From positions 4,464,001 to 4,528,000 of the forward strand of contig CP197396.1 in the NCBI GenBank assembly GCA_052161885.1: a stretch of 64,000 nt of DNA, given 5' to 3'. Position 1 is the first letter of the stretch. Every line of letters starts with the position of its first letter. Of this stretch, positions 43,308 to 51,728 are shown piece after piece. The translations under genes were made by a program, and so were the position numbers. Source of the DNA: QKTW01 sp052161885. GTDB lineage: Bacteria > Bacteroidota > Bacteroidia > Chitinophagales > Chitinophagaceae. The notes below the pieces were generated by a model that searched no databases, had not been told where the DNA came from, and worked only from the letters and a program-made list of their open reading frames with translations.

Positions 43308-44251
43308 GCCTGGAAAAAATAAATGATTAATGAGCCTATACCCAGCACCATAATGATCTTAAGCTGCCGGCTGGCGTTGTGATAATGTTGTGAAGTTGCT
43401 TTTTTAGGCAGTTGTATGGCCAGGTAAATAATGGGCACAATCAGCGCTGCTGCCGTATAGGTACCCAGCGGCCACCAGGAAGAAAGACAAAGCCGTACAG
43501 AAGCTATGAGCAATGGTACTACAGCAAAAAAAGCTAGTCCCTGTGTAAAGCGTACAGAGCGCAGTAATCCCCATTTTATAGGCATAGTGATACAGCCCTG
43601 CTCAGCATCGCCCTTAAAATCTTCCATGTCTTTCACTATTTCCCGCATCCAGGTAAGTACAAAGGCGAAATAGGCATACACACCCAGCACCCACACCGGG
43701 TTGGGGATCCGGTACTCTGTAAAATCATCGAGAAATGCGGGTTGCGTAATGTAGCTGTGCAACGATGGCTCATATAGTAGTAGTGTAACAATGGTAAGAG
43801 CTGTAAGCAACGCCACTACTACATTTCCCGTCATAAACTGACGCTTGAAATGGGTGGAGTAAAACCAGAGTAGTACTGTACAGCAGAGCTGCAACGCGAG
43901 CCATTCGGGGTGATGCACCTGTATCGCTACGATGGCTGCCAGTACCAGTGCCAGTATATTCAGCGCTGAGTGCGACAAAATAGCCATACGGCGCGGAATA
44001 CGCTTTTCCAGCACCACTTTCTCCGGCCGGTTGATGATATCTATTTTAATATCGAAATAGTCATTGATGATATACCCCGCAGCGGCAATAAATACAGTAG
44101 ACAGTGAAATGCACAGGAAATTGACAGTATGCAGCAGGAGATTCAGATGCAGAAAACGTTGCATAGGCAGCAGCACGCACCACCATATAAGCAGCTGCGT
44201 AAGAAAAACAATCAGGAGGTTTTTCCAGCGAACGAGTCTGAGCCAGGCCAT
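43289..44251 (-). CDS. UbiA-family prenyltransferase
   Basis: A 320-residue membrane prenyltransferase with eight or nine helices. The two Asp-rich motifs are NDYFDIKIDIINRP and DMEDFKGDAEQG. In Bacteroidota this subgroup is usually annotated as a geranylgeranylglycerol-phosphate geranylgeranyltransferase-like enzyme, but menaquinone or other prenyl transfer cannot be excluded. It is followed by maf with a 19-base overlap, and preceded by a long inverted repeat that separates it from pyrE. Confidence 0.87.
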   Translation of the reverse strand: MAWLRLVRWKNLLIVFLTQLLIWWCVLLPMQRFLHLNLLLHTVNFLCISLSTVFIAAAGYIINDYFDIKIDIINRPEKVVLEKRIPRRMAILSHSALNILALVLAAIVAIQVHHPEWLALQLCCTVLLWFYSTHFKRQFMTGNVVVALLTALTIVTLLLYEPSLHSYITQPAFLDDFTEYRIPNPVWVLGVYAYFAFVLTWMREIVKDMEDFKGDAEQGCITMPIKWGLLRSVRFTQGLAFFAVVPLLIASVRLCLSSWWPLGTYTAAALIVPIIYLAIQLPKKATSQHYHNASRQLKIIMVLGIGSLIIYFFQAWIRSF

Positions 44252-44256
44252 TAATT

Positions 44257-44382
44257 AATGTGGTGAATGTGAATAATGAGGCAATGTGTTAAATAATTAA
44301 ATGAATGGTTAATCAATACATGTGTATACCGGTAAACCAGCTTGTCTGGCACATTTAGCATATTACTCACATTCACCACATT
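44257..44382. repeat. 21-bp inverted repeat with 84-base loop between pyrE and the UbiA-type gene
   Basis: AATGTGGTGAATGTGAATAAT (44257-44277) and the segment at 44362-44382 match as inverted copies at 20 of 21 positions. The arms almost fill the gap between the two genes. The right arm ends 8 bases from the pyrE stop codon and the left arm starts 6 bases from the UbiA start. Confidence 0.8.
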
Positions 44383-44389
44383 TATTAAC

Positions 44390-45019
44390 TTACTTTCCCC
44401 ACGTAGAAGGGCTCAGGCGCCATGCTCCCAACGATTCTTTCTGAGACGCGTCTACCAGTTGCCTTTCCTCAGCTACTTCCATAAGTGCAGTATAATTGCT
44501 GATAGTGTGCAATGGTACATTTGCAGCTGCAAAAGCTTCGTCTGCCACGGGGAAGCCGTAAGTAAACAAACCGCACATACCGATTACTTCAGCGCCCTGC
44601 TCACGGAGCACATCTACCACCTGCAGGCTGCTTTTTCCTGTGGAAATGAGATCTTCAATCACTACTACTTTTTTGCCCGGCTCCATCACGCCTTCTATCT
44701 GGTTGCCCATACCATGTTCTTTTGGCTTGGAGCGGACATATACAAAAGGCAGCTTCAGCAGGTCGGCAGCCATAACGCCATGGGCAATGCCCGCAGTAGC
44801 TACGCCGGCAATCACCTCGGCATCCGGGAAGTGTTCCAGCACCATATTGGCCAGCTCGCTTTTTACGAAATCGCGCACATACGGGTACGACAGTACTTTA
44901 CGGTTGTCGCAATACACCGGGGAGTTCCAGCCGGAGGCCCATACATATGGCTTTTGCAGGTTGATCTGCAAAGCCTTAATTTGCAGAAGTTTTTCAGCGA
45001 ATTGTTTTTGTGTGCTCAT
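44390..45019 (-). CDS. pyrE: Orotate phosphoribosyltransferase
   Basis: A 209-residue type I phosphoribosyltransferase converting orotate and PRPP to OMP in pyrimidine synthesis. VVVIEDLISTGKSSLQVVD is the PRPP-binding loop, and VYVRSKPKEHGMGNQIEG holds the conserved lysine-rich flexible loop. A near-perfect promoter sits directly before the ATG, giving almost no leader. The divergent NUDIX gene starts 47 bases away. Confidence 0.95.
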   Translation of the reverse strand: MSTQKQFAEKLLQIKALQINLQKPYVWASGWNSPVYCDNRKVLSYPYVRDFVKSELANMVLEHFPDAEVIAGVATAGIAHGVMAADLLKLPFVYVRSKPKEHGMGNQIEGVMEPGKKVVVIEDLISTGKSSLQVVDVLREQGAEVIGMCGLFTYGFPVADEAFAAANVPLHTISNYTALMEVAEERQLVDASQKESLGAWRLSPSTWGK

Positions 45020-45026
45020 ACGCCGC

Positions 45027-45058
45027 CAAAACTACGCCCATTCATCAAGTTTCACAAA
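45027..45058 (-). promoter_or_regulatory. Promoter of pyrE (TTTG-N20-TAGTTTTG)
   Basis: On the minus strand TTTG (45055-45058), a 20-base spacer and TAGTTTTG (45027-45034) match the Bacteroidota consensus at both boxes. The -7 box ends 7 bases from the ATG, so the transcript is likely leaderless or nearly so. Confidence 0.75.
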
Positions 45059-45066
45059 CCGCACAC

Positions 45067-45702
45067 ATGTATTTTGCACAAAAGATCTATTATAATAACA
45101 AGCCCCTGATCCTTACGAACGATAGTGTCAGCTACATAAAAGAACATCCCATAGCTGCCGGATACCTGTCTTTTACAGGTGCTTTTCAGCGGAACTACCG
45201 CCTGGCATTGGAACATATGGAGAAGCTTACCAGCCTGGGAGCTATTATTGAGGACCTCTCACCCAAATCGCTTCAGGACCAGATGCACCTGCTGTATGAG
45301 CCTATTGATGCCGGTGGCGGAGTGGTGCTGAATGAAAGCGGTGCCGTGCTGATGATATACCGTCGCGGTAAATGGGATCTGCCCAAAGGAAAGCGTGATG
45401 ATGGTGAAGACATTGCAGACTGTGCGTTGCGGGAAGTGATGGAAGAAACAGGTCTTAAAAACGTAAAACTGGGTAAAAAAATCTGTGATACATACCATCT
45501 TTACTCACAGCACAGGCAAAACCTGCTGAAGCGCACTTCATGGTATGAAATGCATACTTCTGTAAATGAGAAATTGAGTCCGCAGAAGGAAGAGAACATC
45601 GAAGAAGCACGCTGGGTAGCACCAGCCGACCTGCGGCCTGTTGTAATGAAAACGTACCACGCGATCAAAGAAGTATTGGTGGAGGCGGGGCTGAAATGGT
45701 GA
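45067..45702 (+). CDS. NUDIX hydrolase
   Basis: A 211-residue NUDIX pyrophosphohydrolase. The full box G-x5-E-x7-REVMEETGL is present at about residues 118-140. An N-terminal extension of about 90 residues precedes the fold. The ATG at 45067 is preferred to a GTG at 45010, which would overlap the pyrE start. The substrate is not predictable. Word repeats follow the gene. Confidence 0.88.
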   Translation: MYFAQKIYYNNKPLILTNDSVSYIKEHPIAAGYLSFTGAFQRNYRLALEHMEKLTSLGAIIEDLSPKSLQDQMHLLYEPIDAGGGVVLNESGAVLMIYRRGKWDLPKGKRDDGEDIADCALREVMEETGLKNVKLGKKICDTYHLYSQHRQNLLKRTSWYEMHTSVNEKLSPQKEENIEEARWVAPADLRPVVMKTYHAIKEVLVEAGLKW

Positions 45703-45790
45703 TACAGAAAATGTGAATGAATGACATGACTGAATGTGGTGAATGTGGTGTAATGGAGCATTCACCATTGACCGTTCACTATTCTTTACC
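45703..45790. repeat. GGTGAATG/CATTCACC word element after the NUDIX gene
   Basis: GGTGAATG (45738-45745) pairs with CATTCACC (45759-45766), flanked by further AATGTG, GAATGTGGTG and CCGTTCACTATTC words. It is the same vocabulary as the pyrE-UbiA inverted repeat. Confidence 0.5.
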
Positions 45791-45868
45791 ATTTCCAGCA
45801 GGCAGGATTAACATTACAGCAACATAACTAATGTGATATTTGCTTCAGTGATCATAAGTTGAAAAGAA

Positions 45869-46201
45869 ATGTCCAGAATTACTTCTTCAGCACGGTCTCC
45901 GAAAAACCTGCGTCATGCATTCGGGCTTTTTCAGAACCGCCGAACTTTGTGGCAGATGATACGTGAAACGCTGAACGGACGTTACAGAATGTCCATGCTG
46001 ACCACAGTGATAGCTGTTATCTCCATCGCATACGTTTTATTTCCCTTCGACCTGCTTCCGGATTATATTCCTGTTATTGGCTGGATCGATGATGGGGTAG
46101 TGTTGTTTCTCCTTATCCGTACGTTGAATAAAGAAACACAGCGCTACATCCGCTTTAAGGCAATGGAACGGAAGCACCTGGTTGATAAGTTAAAAAGTTA
46201 A
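45869..46201 (+). CDS. DUF1232 (YkvA-like) membrane protein
   Basis: A 110-residue protein with the DUF1232 core: an N-terminal amphipathic part, then IAYVLFPFDLLPDYIPVIGWIDDGVVL, the family's defining membrane-associated motif. Function is unknown across the family. The last residues (LVDKLKS) and the stop codon are encoded by a 24-base direct repeat that continues downstream, so the C-terminus may be of recent origin. Confidence 0.82.
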   Translation: MSRITSSARSPKNLRHAFGLFQNRRTLWQMIRETLNGRYRMSMLTTVIAVISIAYVLFPFDLLPDYIPVIGWIDDGVVLFLLIRTLNKETQRYIRFKAMERKHLVDKLKS

Positions 46202-46225
46202 TCGGTTGATAAGTTAAAAGGTTGC
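46181..46225 (+). repeat. Direct repeat GTTGATAAGTTAAAA across a stop codon
   Basis: The 15-mer occurs at 46181-46195 and 46205-46219, a period of 24. The first copy encodes the end of the DUF1232 protein, and the TAA (46199-46201) lies between the copies. Related GTTAATAAGTTGATAGG words follow fabD. Confidence 0.75.
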
Positions 46226-46236
46226 CGAGTCAACTT

Positions 46237-46728
46237 TTACCGGTCACCAGTCACCCCTTTCAGTACTGCCTCATATTTAACTTCTTCGGGTATAAACAGG
46301 CTTACATTTCCTTTATTGCGTATTACATCACGCACCAGTGTTGATGAAATAGTGGAATACATTGGTGCGCAGGTAAGAAAGATCGTTTCGATATCGGGCG
46401 ACAGCATACGGTTCATGTCTGCAATGGCCTTTTCATATTCGAAATCGCTTACATAGCGGATGCCGCGGAGAATGTAATTGGCGCCGAGCTGCTTGCAGAA
46501 ATCGATGGTAAGTCCCGTATAGCCCGATACTTCTATTCTCGGGTCATTGCGGAATATATCGCGGATCCATTCCTCACGTTGCTCCAGCGTAAACATGGGC
46601 TGCTTGGAAGAATTGATGCCAATTCCGATGACCAGCTTGTCAAAAAGAGAAACTGCACGCTCTATAATGTCTACATGCCCTTTGGTAATGGGGTCGAAAG
46701 TGCCGGGAAATAAGCAGATGCGTTGCAT
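46237..46728 (-). CDS. coaD: Phosphopantetheine adenylyltransferase
   Basis: A 163-residue nucleotidyltransferase making dephospho-CoA. FPGTFDPITKGHVDIIERA contains the T/HxGH-type ATP site, and ISSTLVRDVI is the ISSTxVR motif. Length is normal. Its ATG directly follows the rsmD TAA. The C-terminal residues GVTGDR come from a GGTGACTGGTGACC word repeat shared with the intergenic sequence beyond. Confidence 0.95.
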   Translation of the reverse strand: MQRICLFPGTFDPITKGHVDIIERAVSLFDKLVIGIGINSSKQPMFTLEQREEWIRDIFRNDPRIEVSGYTGLTIDFCKQLGANYILRGIRYVSDFEYEKAIADMNRMLSPDIETIFLTCAPMYSTISSTLVRDVIRNKGNVSLFIPEEVKYEAVLKGVTGDR

Positions 46729-47277
46729 TTATTGAGGATTGACGTTTTTAAAGAAACTAAAGATACTGGTGCCGTAATTTTTTGTACGGAAAAAATTCGG
46801 GTGCTGTGTATAATTGTTTTTGGATGTGTGTTCGAGTACGAATATGCCTTCCGGCTGCAGCAGGTTTTTCTCAAAAATAAGATGCGGTACCTCATCCATA
46901 GCTGGCAGTGCATAGGGCGGGTCTGCAAAAATGAAGTCGTACTGCTCTGTACATTGCTTCAGAAATTTAAACACATCGCCACGGATGACCTGGCAGCTGT
47001 CTGCAATGCCCAGGTCTTTAACTGTTTGTTTTATAAAGGAAATACTGGTGCTATCCTTTTCTACAATGGTAAGATCTTCTGCTCCTCTTGAGGCCAGCTC
47101 GTAAGTGATGCTGCCCGTACCACCAAATATATCCAGCGTTTTCATGCCTTCAATATCGGTCATGTTTTCCAGCATATTGAACAAGCCGCCTTTGGCAATA
47201 TCCATGGTAGGTCTTGCCGGTATGCCTGCCGGAGGATTAAACCTGCGACCACCGAACCTGCCGGTTATGATGCGCAT
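46729..47277 (-). CDS. rsmD: 16S rRNA (guanine966-N2)-methyltransferase
   Basis: A 182-residue class I methyltransferase. MRIITGRFGGRRFNPP is the typical RsmD start, LDIFGGTGSITYELASRG binds SAM and FADPPYALP is the catalytic (D/N)PPY motif. It modifies helix 31 of 16S rRNA. It abuts coaD (a pairing common in bacteria) and overlaps the DUF3822 gene by 13 bases. Confidence 0.94.
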   Translation of the reverse strand: MRIITGRFGGRRFNPPAGIPARPTMDIAKGGLFNMLENMTDIEGMKTLDIFGGTGSITYELASRGAEDLTIVEKDSTSISFIKQTVKDLGIADSCQVIRGDVFKFLKQCTEQYDFIFADPPYALPAMDEVPHLIFEKNLLQPEGIFVLEHTSKNNYTQHPNFFRTKNYGTSIFSFFKNVNPQ

Positions 47278-48104
47278 GCGTTCAGCTGTTGTACGAGATA
47301 AATAACCGGCGCCCAGTCCTTATCTGCCGCATCCGTCACTACATGATCATAACGAAGATGCGGAAAGAATGTTGCGAGTTCCTGTATTATTGCCATGCAC
47401 GATGTTTCAGTTGCGGCACATTGTAGGTTAAGGTCCACAAGCTTTATGTTGTATTGCTTGCACATAAGTCCCAGTTGATATACGATTTCTTCAGCATTGG
47501 TATAACTGAATGCCTGGTGCCATGTGAGTTTCCCCTTCCGTCGCAGGCTTGCAAACACCTCATTTTCAGTGATGAGACATTGTACCGCATCACCGGCCGG
47601 TGTGCCGCAATGCTGGTAAATGTTTACAGGCAGCAGCGCCGCGTGGTTAAAGTAGGTTTTAACCAGTTTATCTGCCATTGCAGGCTGTGCATACACAATA
47701 AAGGCATTGTCTGCCGGTGCGTCGCAATGATGTATAAGTTCGTCCGGGGAAACAAAGAACTGACTGGTGAGCCAGTTGCCTGCTTCCTGTTGGTCGTAAA
47801 GCGCGGCTGGTACAATTATCTGCTTCTCGGCAGCTATAAATACGGATGGGAGAATGCTCAGGTCGCCGAGCAGGGGATCTTTGGTAAGCATAGTGGCAAA
47901 GAAGTCCTGGTGCCATGCTTCATAAGTATTTCCGTAGCTGTGCGAGCGGATGATGCATACTTCATTTTCTGTATTAAGGCCGGCAATAAGAGATGCCCGG
48001 GGCATGAGTATACATACCACCCTGGTCACCTCGCTCATGAGCGTATCGCTTTCGTGAGCCTTATATATCGAGTGCTTTATAGAACTATTAGTTGTTGAAT
48101 GCAT
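47265..48104 (-). CDS. DUF3822 family protein
   Basis: A 279-residue protein resembling the Bacteroidota DUF3822 family, which lies next to rsmD-coaD in many genomes of the phylum. It looks like a two-lobed actin/HSP70-type fold (QFFVSPDELIHHCDAP, LPVNIYQHCGTP), but catalytic residues are not obvious. Function is unknown. It is the first gene of the rsmD-coaD operon and diverges from the MATE gene. Confidence 0.75.
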   Translation of the reverse strand: MHSTTNSSIKHSIYKAHESDTLMSEVTRVVCILMPRASLIAGLNTENEVCIIRSHSYGNTYEAWHQDFFATMLTKDPLLGDLSILPSVFIAAEKQIIVPAALYDQQEAGNWLTSQFFVSPDELIHHCDAPADNAFIVYAQPAMADKLVKTYFNHAALLPVNIYQHCGTPAGDAVQCLITENEVFASLRRKGKLTWHQAFSYTNAEEIVYQLGLMCKQYNIKLVDLNLQCAATETSCMAIIQELATFFPHLRYDHVVTDAADKDWAPVIYLVQQLNACAS

Positions 48105-48263
48105 AGAAAGCCCACAATTATAGAATAATTTTGCGACAATTATATTTTCCCGGCTGCCACATTAATCAGGGTATGGGGCAGATGAAAAGCAACCGGAATT
48201 TGTTTTAAATAGCCGGAATGCAAATGCAAAGGACGGAAAAAACTCAAAGATTAAGTATTTCAG

Positions 48264-49595
48264 GTGAAATTATCTGTTACAAATAAAGACATTATACGCC
48301 TTGCCGCGCCCATATCCCTGGCGCTGCTCATCCCGCAGGTCAATTTCCTGACCAACAACATATTCCTGGGGCGGGTGGGAGAGCGGGAACTCGCGGTAAA
48401 CGGCCCTGTAAGCGTGTTTTACCTGATGCTTACTATGATAGGCATGGGGCTGAACAACGGCCAGCAGATACAGATGGCCCGCCGTGCCGGTGAGGGCGAT
48501 AACCGCGGACTGGCCCATATTTTTACCAATGGTATTATGCTGGCGGTGTCCATTGCATTGGGGATGATGATGCTGTCATTGTGGTTTGCGCCGCTTATAT
48601 TCGGCTACAGTCTGCATGATAATGAGCACATCTTCCTGAGTGTAAACTACCTGTATATAAGGGTGTGGGGATTGCCGTTCCTGCTGCTCACGCAATTGGC
48701 CAATTCATTTTTTATAGCCACCGGACAGTCCAAGAACCTGATCTATGGTGCCGTTGTGGGAACATTGGTCAATATTGTTCTGGATTACATACTGATCTTC
48801 GGGAAAGCTGGTTTTCCTGAGATGGGCATTGCAGGTGCAGCTATTGCGTCTGTCATTGCGGAGTTCTGCGGCTGCGTTACCATGTACACAATTTTTTACA
48901 TAAAGCGTTTCCAGGACACATATCCTATCTCTTTCTACCCCCGTTTCGATTTCAGGTTGTCGCGCAGAAGCCTCAAAGTATCGGCGCCGCTTATCTTACA
49001 GTATATGTTTGGTATAGGCGGATGGATGATATTTTTCTTTTTTGTAGAGCACCTCGGCCAGAAGGAGCTGGCCGCATCACAGATATTACGCAGCATTTTC
49101 GGACTGGTAGGTATCGTTACATGGGCTTTCGCGGCTACGTGCAATACAATGGTGAGCAATATAATAGGACAGGGTCGCCAGCTGGAGGTCCCGAGGCTGG
49201 TGCGGAAGATATCCGGTATCAGCATTTCTATAACCTCAGTAATATGCATATTGCTCTTGCTGTTTTCAAATGCATTCCTGTCCTTGTACAGAGATGATCC
49301 GGCATTGGTAGATTTTGCAGTGCCCAGCCTGCGTGTAATAGTGCTGGCCACATTGATCATGTCTGTTTCTACAGTAGTATTTAACGCTGTGGTAGGAACA
49401 GGTAACACACTCATAAATCTCACTATTGAAGTAACTTGTGTTTGCTGCTATCTTATTTACTGCTATATCGTTATTGAGCGGCTGAGAATGCCGCTGGAAT
49501 GGGCGTGGGGATCGGAATTCGTATACTGGATATGCCTGCTGCTCACATCCGGTCTGTACCTGCGCAGCGGAAGATGGAAAGGGAAACGGATTTAA
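48264..49595 (+). CDS. MATE family efflux transporter
   Basis: A 443-residue membrane protein with twelve helices. The N-terminal IIRLAAPISLALLIPQVNFLTNNIFLG and the GNTLINLTIEV stretch in the second half fit the MATE/NorM fold of cation-coupled multidrug exporters. The start is a GTG at 48264: an in-frame stop lies four codons upstream with no ATG in between. The substrate is unknown. Confidence 0.9.
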   Translation: MKLSVTNKDIIRLAAPISLALLIPQVNFLTNNIFLGRVGERELAVNGPVSVFYLMLTMIGMGLNNGQQIQMARRAGEGDNRGLAHIFTNGIMLAVSIALGMMMLSLWFAPLIFGYSLHDNEHIFLSVNYLYIRVWGLPFLLLTQLANSFFIATGQSKNLIYGAVVGTLVNIVLDYILIFGKAGFPEMGIAGAAIASVIAEFCGCVTMYTIFYIKRFQDTYPISFYPRFDFRLSRRSLKVSAPLILQYMFGIGGWMIFFFFVEHLGQKELAASQILRSIFGLVGIVTWAFAATCNTMVSNIIGQGRQLEVPRLVRKISGISISITSVICILLLLFSNAFLSLYRDDPALVDFAVPSLRVIVLATLIMSVSTVVFNAVVGTGNTLINLTIEVTCVCCYLIYCYIVIERLRMPLEWAWGSEFVYWICLLLTSGLYLRSGRWKGKRI

Positions 49596-49640
49596 TATTA
49601 ATGTGCTGATTAGCTGATGTGATAATTAGCTAATGTCTCG
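49596..49640. repeat. ATTAGCTAA-word element downstream of the MATE gene
   Basis: ATGTGCTGATTAGCTGATGT followed by GATAATTAGCTAATGTC, starting just after the stop codon. Read on the other strand it shares CACATCAGCTAAT with the element at 32260. Confidence 0.5.
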
Positions 49641-49726
49641 TATTGTGACTTAATGTGTTAATGCAGGCTTTTCTCTTGTGTTGTATTTAATTTCAGGCCT
49701 CCCGGAAGAATTGTATAACCCTGAAG

Positions 49727-49770
49727 GTCATTAGCTAGTCAGCTAATTTGCTAATTGATTAATTAATTCG
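49727..49770. repeat. ATTAGCTAA-word element spanning the ytxJ stop codon
   Basis: CATTAGCTAGTCAGCTAATTTGCTAAT and AATTAATTAATT words run up to and across the TAA of ytxJ (49763-49765, read on the minus strand). It is the second such element in this convergent gap. Confidence 0.5.
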
Positions 49771-50092
49771 TCTGTTCGAGAATCTCACTCATATCAATGC
49801 CATTGTGGCTTTCTTCGTACACGCATTCGCCGTTGCGTATCAGCAGCACCTGAGGCGACTGATGATGCACCTGGAAATCTTCGGCAATTTTATTGGATAA
49901 CGGGCGGTGACGCAGAAGATCGAGGTAGTAAAACGCCACATGCTCCGGTTGGGAGGCACGTTCCAGGCGGTTTTTAGCCATAGTACTTATAGAGCAGCGT
50001 GTACTATGCTTAAAAATTACCACCGGCTGTTGTTTGCTTTGCTCGCGGATCTGCTCCAGCTGCACGTTTTCTGTCAGTTCAATCCATTTCAT
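49763..50092 (-). CDS. ytxJ: Bacillithiol-system redox protein YtxJ
   Basis: A 109-residue thioredoxin-fold monothiol protein. VVIFKHSTRCSISTMAKNRLE shows the single active-site cysteine of the TRCSIS type, and VLLIRNGECVYEESHNGI the cis-proline strand region. It is thought to act as a bacilliredoxin-like protein with bacillithiol. The ATG at 50092 is chosen over an upstream TTG, because a TAATTTTG promoter box covers that TTG. Confidence 0.88.
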   Translation of the reverse strand: MKWIELTENVQLEQIREQSKQQPVVIFKHSTRCSISTMAKNRLERASQPEHVAFYYLDLLRHRPLSNKIAEDFQVHHQSPQVLLIRNGECVYEESHNGIDMSEILEQTN

Positions 50093-50098
50093 GAGGCG

Positions 50099-50106
50099 CA
50101 AAATTA
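50099..50106 (-). promoter_or_regulatory. Promoter -7 element of ytxJ
   Basis: The minus strand reads TAATTTTG, an exact TAnnTTTG, 6 bases before the ATG. The transcript would be almost leaderless. Confidence 0.5.
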
Positions 50107-50208
50107 CGAACTTTCATGAATGGAAAACGTTAATACGCCGTGCCTATGTAATGCCGCAAGCACAGTGTTGATATACAGTCATTTAGGCCTTCTTGTATAG
50201 GCAATTGA

Positions 50209-50667
50209 TCATTGTACAGCTATAAAGATGTCAACCGTTGCTTCGTCCGGATTTTGAGCAGCTGCCCCATATATCTCAAAATCGGCGGTGTAAGCCCTCG
50301 GCAGATCTGTGTTCCATATATTGATCCATTCTTTGTATACAATACCGTCTGCCAACCTGCCTTTTGCTGTGAACAAAGTGTATTCACCACCTGTAAAAGC
50401 TCTTCCTGTAAGCCCTTCGGGCAGATCATCAATACCAGAGACTTTACAGCCGAGCAAGGTTGTGTACGGTTTGGTATAATCAAGCTCATAGTCTGTATAA
50501 ATACAGTAAATGGCGTCGTCCGTTTTATTAGAGATATGGCCCATTATGTTTTCTGATAGGAATTTATTCCATAACTGCGGAATATCTGTCGCTGCCTGCC
50601 CGTTTTCATTTGTAGTGCGGATGGCAAGGCCCACTATGTAAAATGGTGCTACTGATGTTGTGTTCAT
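50209..50667 (-). CDS. GyrI-like / AraC effector-binding domain protein
   Basis: A 152-residue stand-alone protein of the GyrI-like (SOUL/AraC effector-binding) fold: FYIVGLAIRTTNENGQAATDIPQLWNKFL near the start, then AIYCIYTDYELD and YKEWINIWNTDLPRAYTADFEIYG, which is the family's C-terminal pattern. Such domains bind small hydrophobic molecules or hydrolyse some; the ligand here is unknown. It diverges from fabD. Confidence 0.8.
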   Translation of the reverse strand: MNTTSVAPFYIVGLAIRTTNENGQAATDIPQLWNKFLSENIMGHISNKTDDAIYCIYTDYELDYTKPYTTLLGCKVSGIDDLPEGLTGRAFTGGEYTLFTAKGRLADGIVYKEWINIWNTDLPRAYTADFEIYGAAAQNPDEATVDIFIAVQ

Positions 50668-50788
50668 TGATTATAGTTAAATGATGCAGCAAAAATCGAT
50701 GGCAGTTATGACAACCCTATGTCAGCAGTAAAAGAAATATGCATGATGGTGCTCTTTCGGTCTCTTTCTGCCTCTTCAGGTGCAGTAA

Positions 50789-50820
50789 TTGTGAAATTAG
50801 ACCGATTGGCTTTATTTTCG
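50789..50820 (+). promoter_or_regulatory. Promoter of fabD
   Basis: TTG (50789-50791), a 21-base spacer and TATTTTCG (50813-50820), one base from TAnnTTTG, lie 20 bases before the ATG at 50841. This supports the shorter fabD start. Confidence 0.5.
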
Positions 50821-50840
50821 CCCCACAAATAAATGCATAT

Positions 50841-51722
50841 ATGAAGCATGCTTACATATTTCCCGGTCAGGGGGCTCAGTTTTCCGGTATGGGAAAGAAC
50901 CTGTACGAGCAGGATTCACTGGCTAAGGAATATTTTGAACAGGCAAATGAGATACTTGGATTCCGCATTACAGACACTATGTTCAGCGGTACGGATGAAG
51001 ACCTGAAACAGACGAAAGTGACACAGCCTGCGGTATTCCTGCATTCTGTCATCCGTTTTCTTACTACTCCGGATCTGCTGCCGGAAATGGTTGCAGGACA
51101 TTCACTCGGTGAGTTTTCTGCGTTGGTTGCTGCCAAAGTATTGTCTTTTGAAGATGGCCTGCGCCTGGTGGCAAAACGTGCTGCGGCTATGCAGCGTGCC
51201 TGCGAGATCAATCCTTCTACCATGGCTGCGGTATTGGGCCTGGAAGATGCAAAAGTGGAAGAAATATGTGCCGAATTTACGGATGAAGTAGTGGTTGCAG
51301 CCAATTATAACTGTCCTGGTCAGCTGGTGATCAGCGGTAGCATAAACGGTATACAGCTGGCATGTGAGAAAATGAAAGCCGCCGGAGCCAAAAGGGCACT
51401 GGTACTGCCTGTGGGTGGTGCTTTTCACTCTCCGCTGATGGAACCTGCCCGCGAAGAACTGCAGGCTGCCATTGAAGGCACACAGTTCAGCAACCCGGTT
51501 TGCCCGATCTATCAGAATGTAGATGCCAATCCATATATCGATCCGGCAATGATCCGCGAAAACCTGGTAAACCAGCTTACGGCTCCTGTACGCTGGACAC
51601 AGACAATACAGCACATGGTAGCTAATGGCGCTACTCATTTTACCGAAGTAGGTCCCGGTAATGTACTGCAGGGGCTGGTAAAGAAAATAGCCAAAGAAGT
51701 AACTGTTGACGGACTGAGTTAG
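50841..51722 (+). CDS. fabD: Malonyl-CoA:ACP transacylase
   Basis: A 293-residue acyltransferase that loads malonate onto acyl carrier protein for fatty acid synthesis. YIFPGQGAQFSGMG at the N-terminus and the nucleophile S88 in GHSLGEFSALVA are present, as is the histidine in VGGAFHSPLM. The ATG at 50841 is used; an open reading to 50739 would place the promoter inside the gene. The gene stands alone and not in a fab cluster. It converges on lolA through a bidirectional terminator. Confidence 0.95.
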   Translation: MKHAYIFPGQGAQFSGMGKNLYEQDSLAKEYFEQANEILGFRITDTMFSGTDEDLKQTKVTQPAVFLHSVIRFLTTPDLLPEMVAGHSLGEFSALVAAKVLSFEDGLRLVAKRAAAMQRACEINPSTMAAVLGLEDAKVEEICAEFTDEVVVAANYNCPGQLVISGSINGIQLACEKMKAAGAKRALVLPVGGAFHSPLMEPAREELQAAIEGTQFSNPVCPIYQNVDANPYIDPAMIRENLVNQLTAPVRWTQTIQHMVANGATHFTEVGPGNVLQGLVKKIAKEVTVDGLS

Positions 51723-51728
51723 ATTGGC

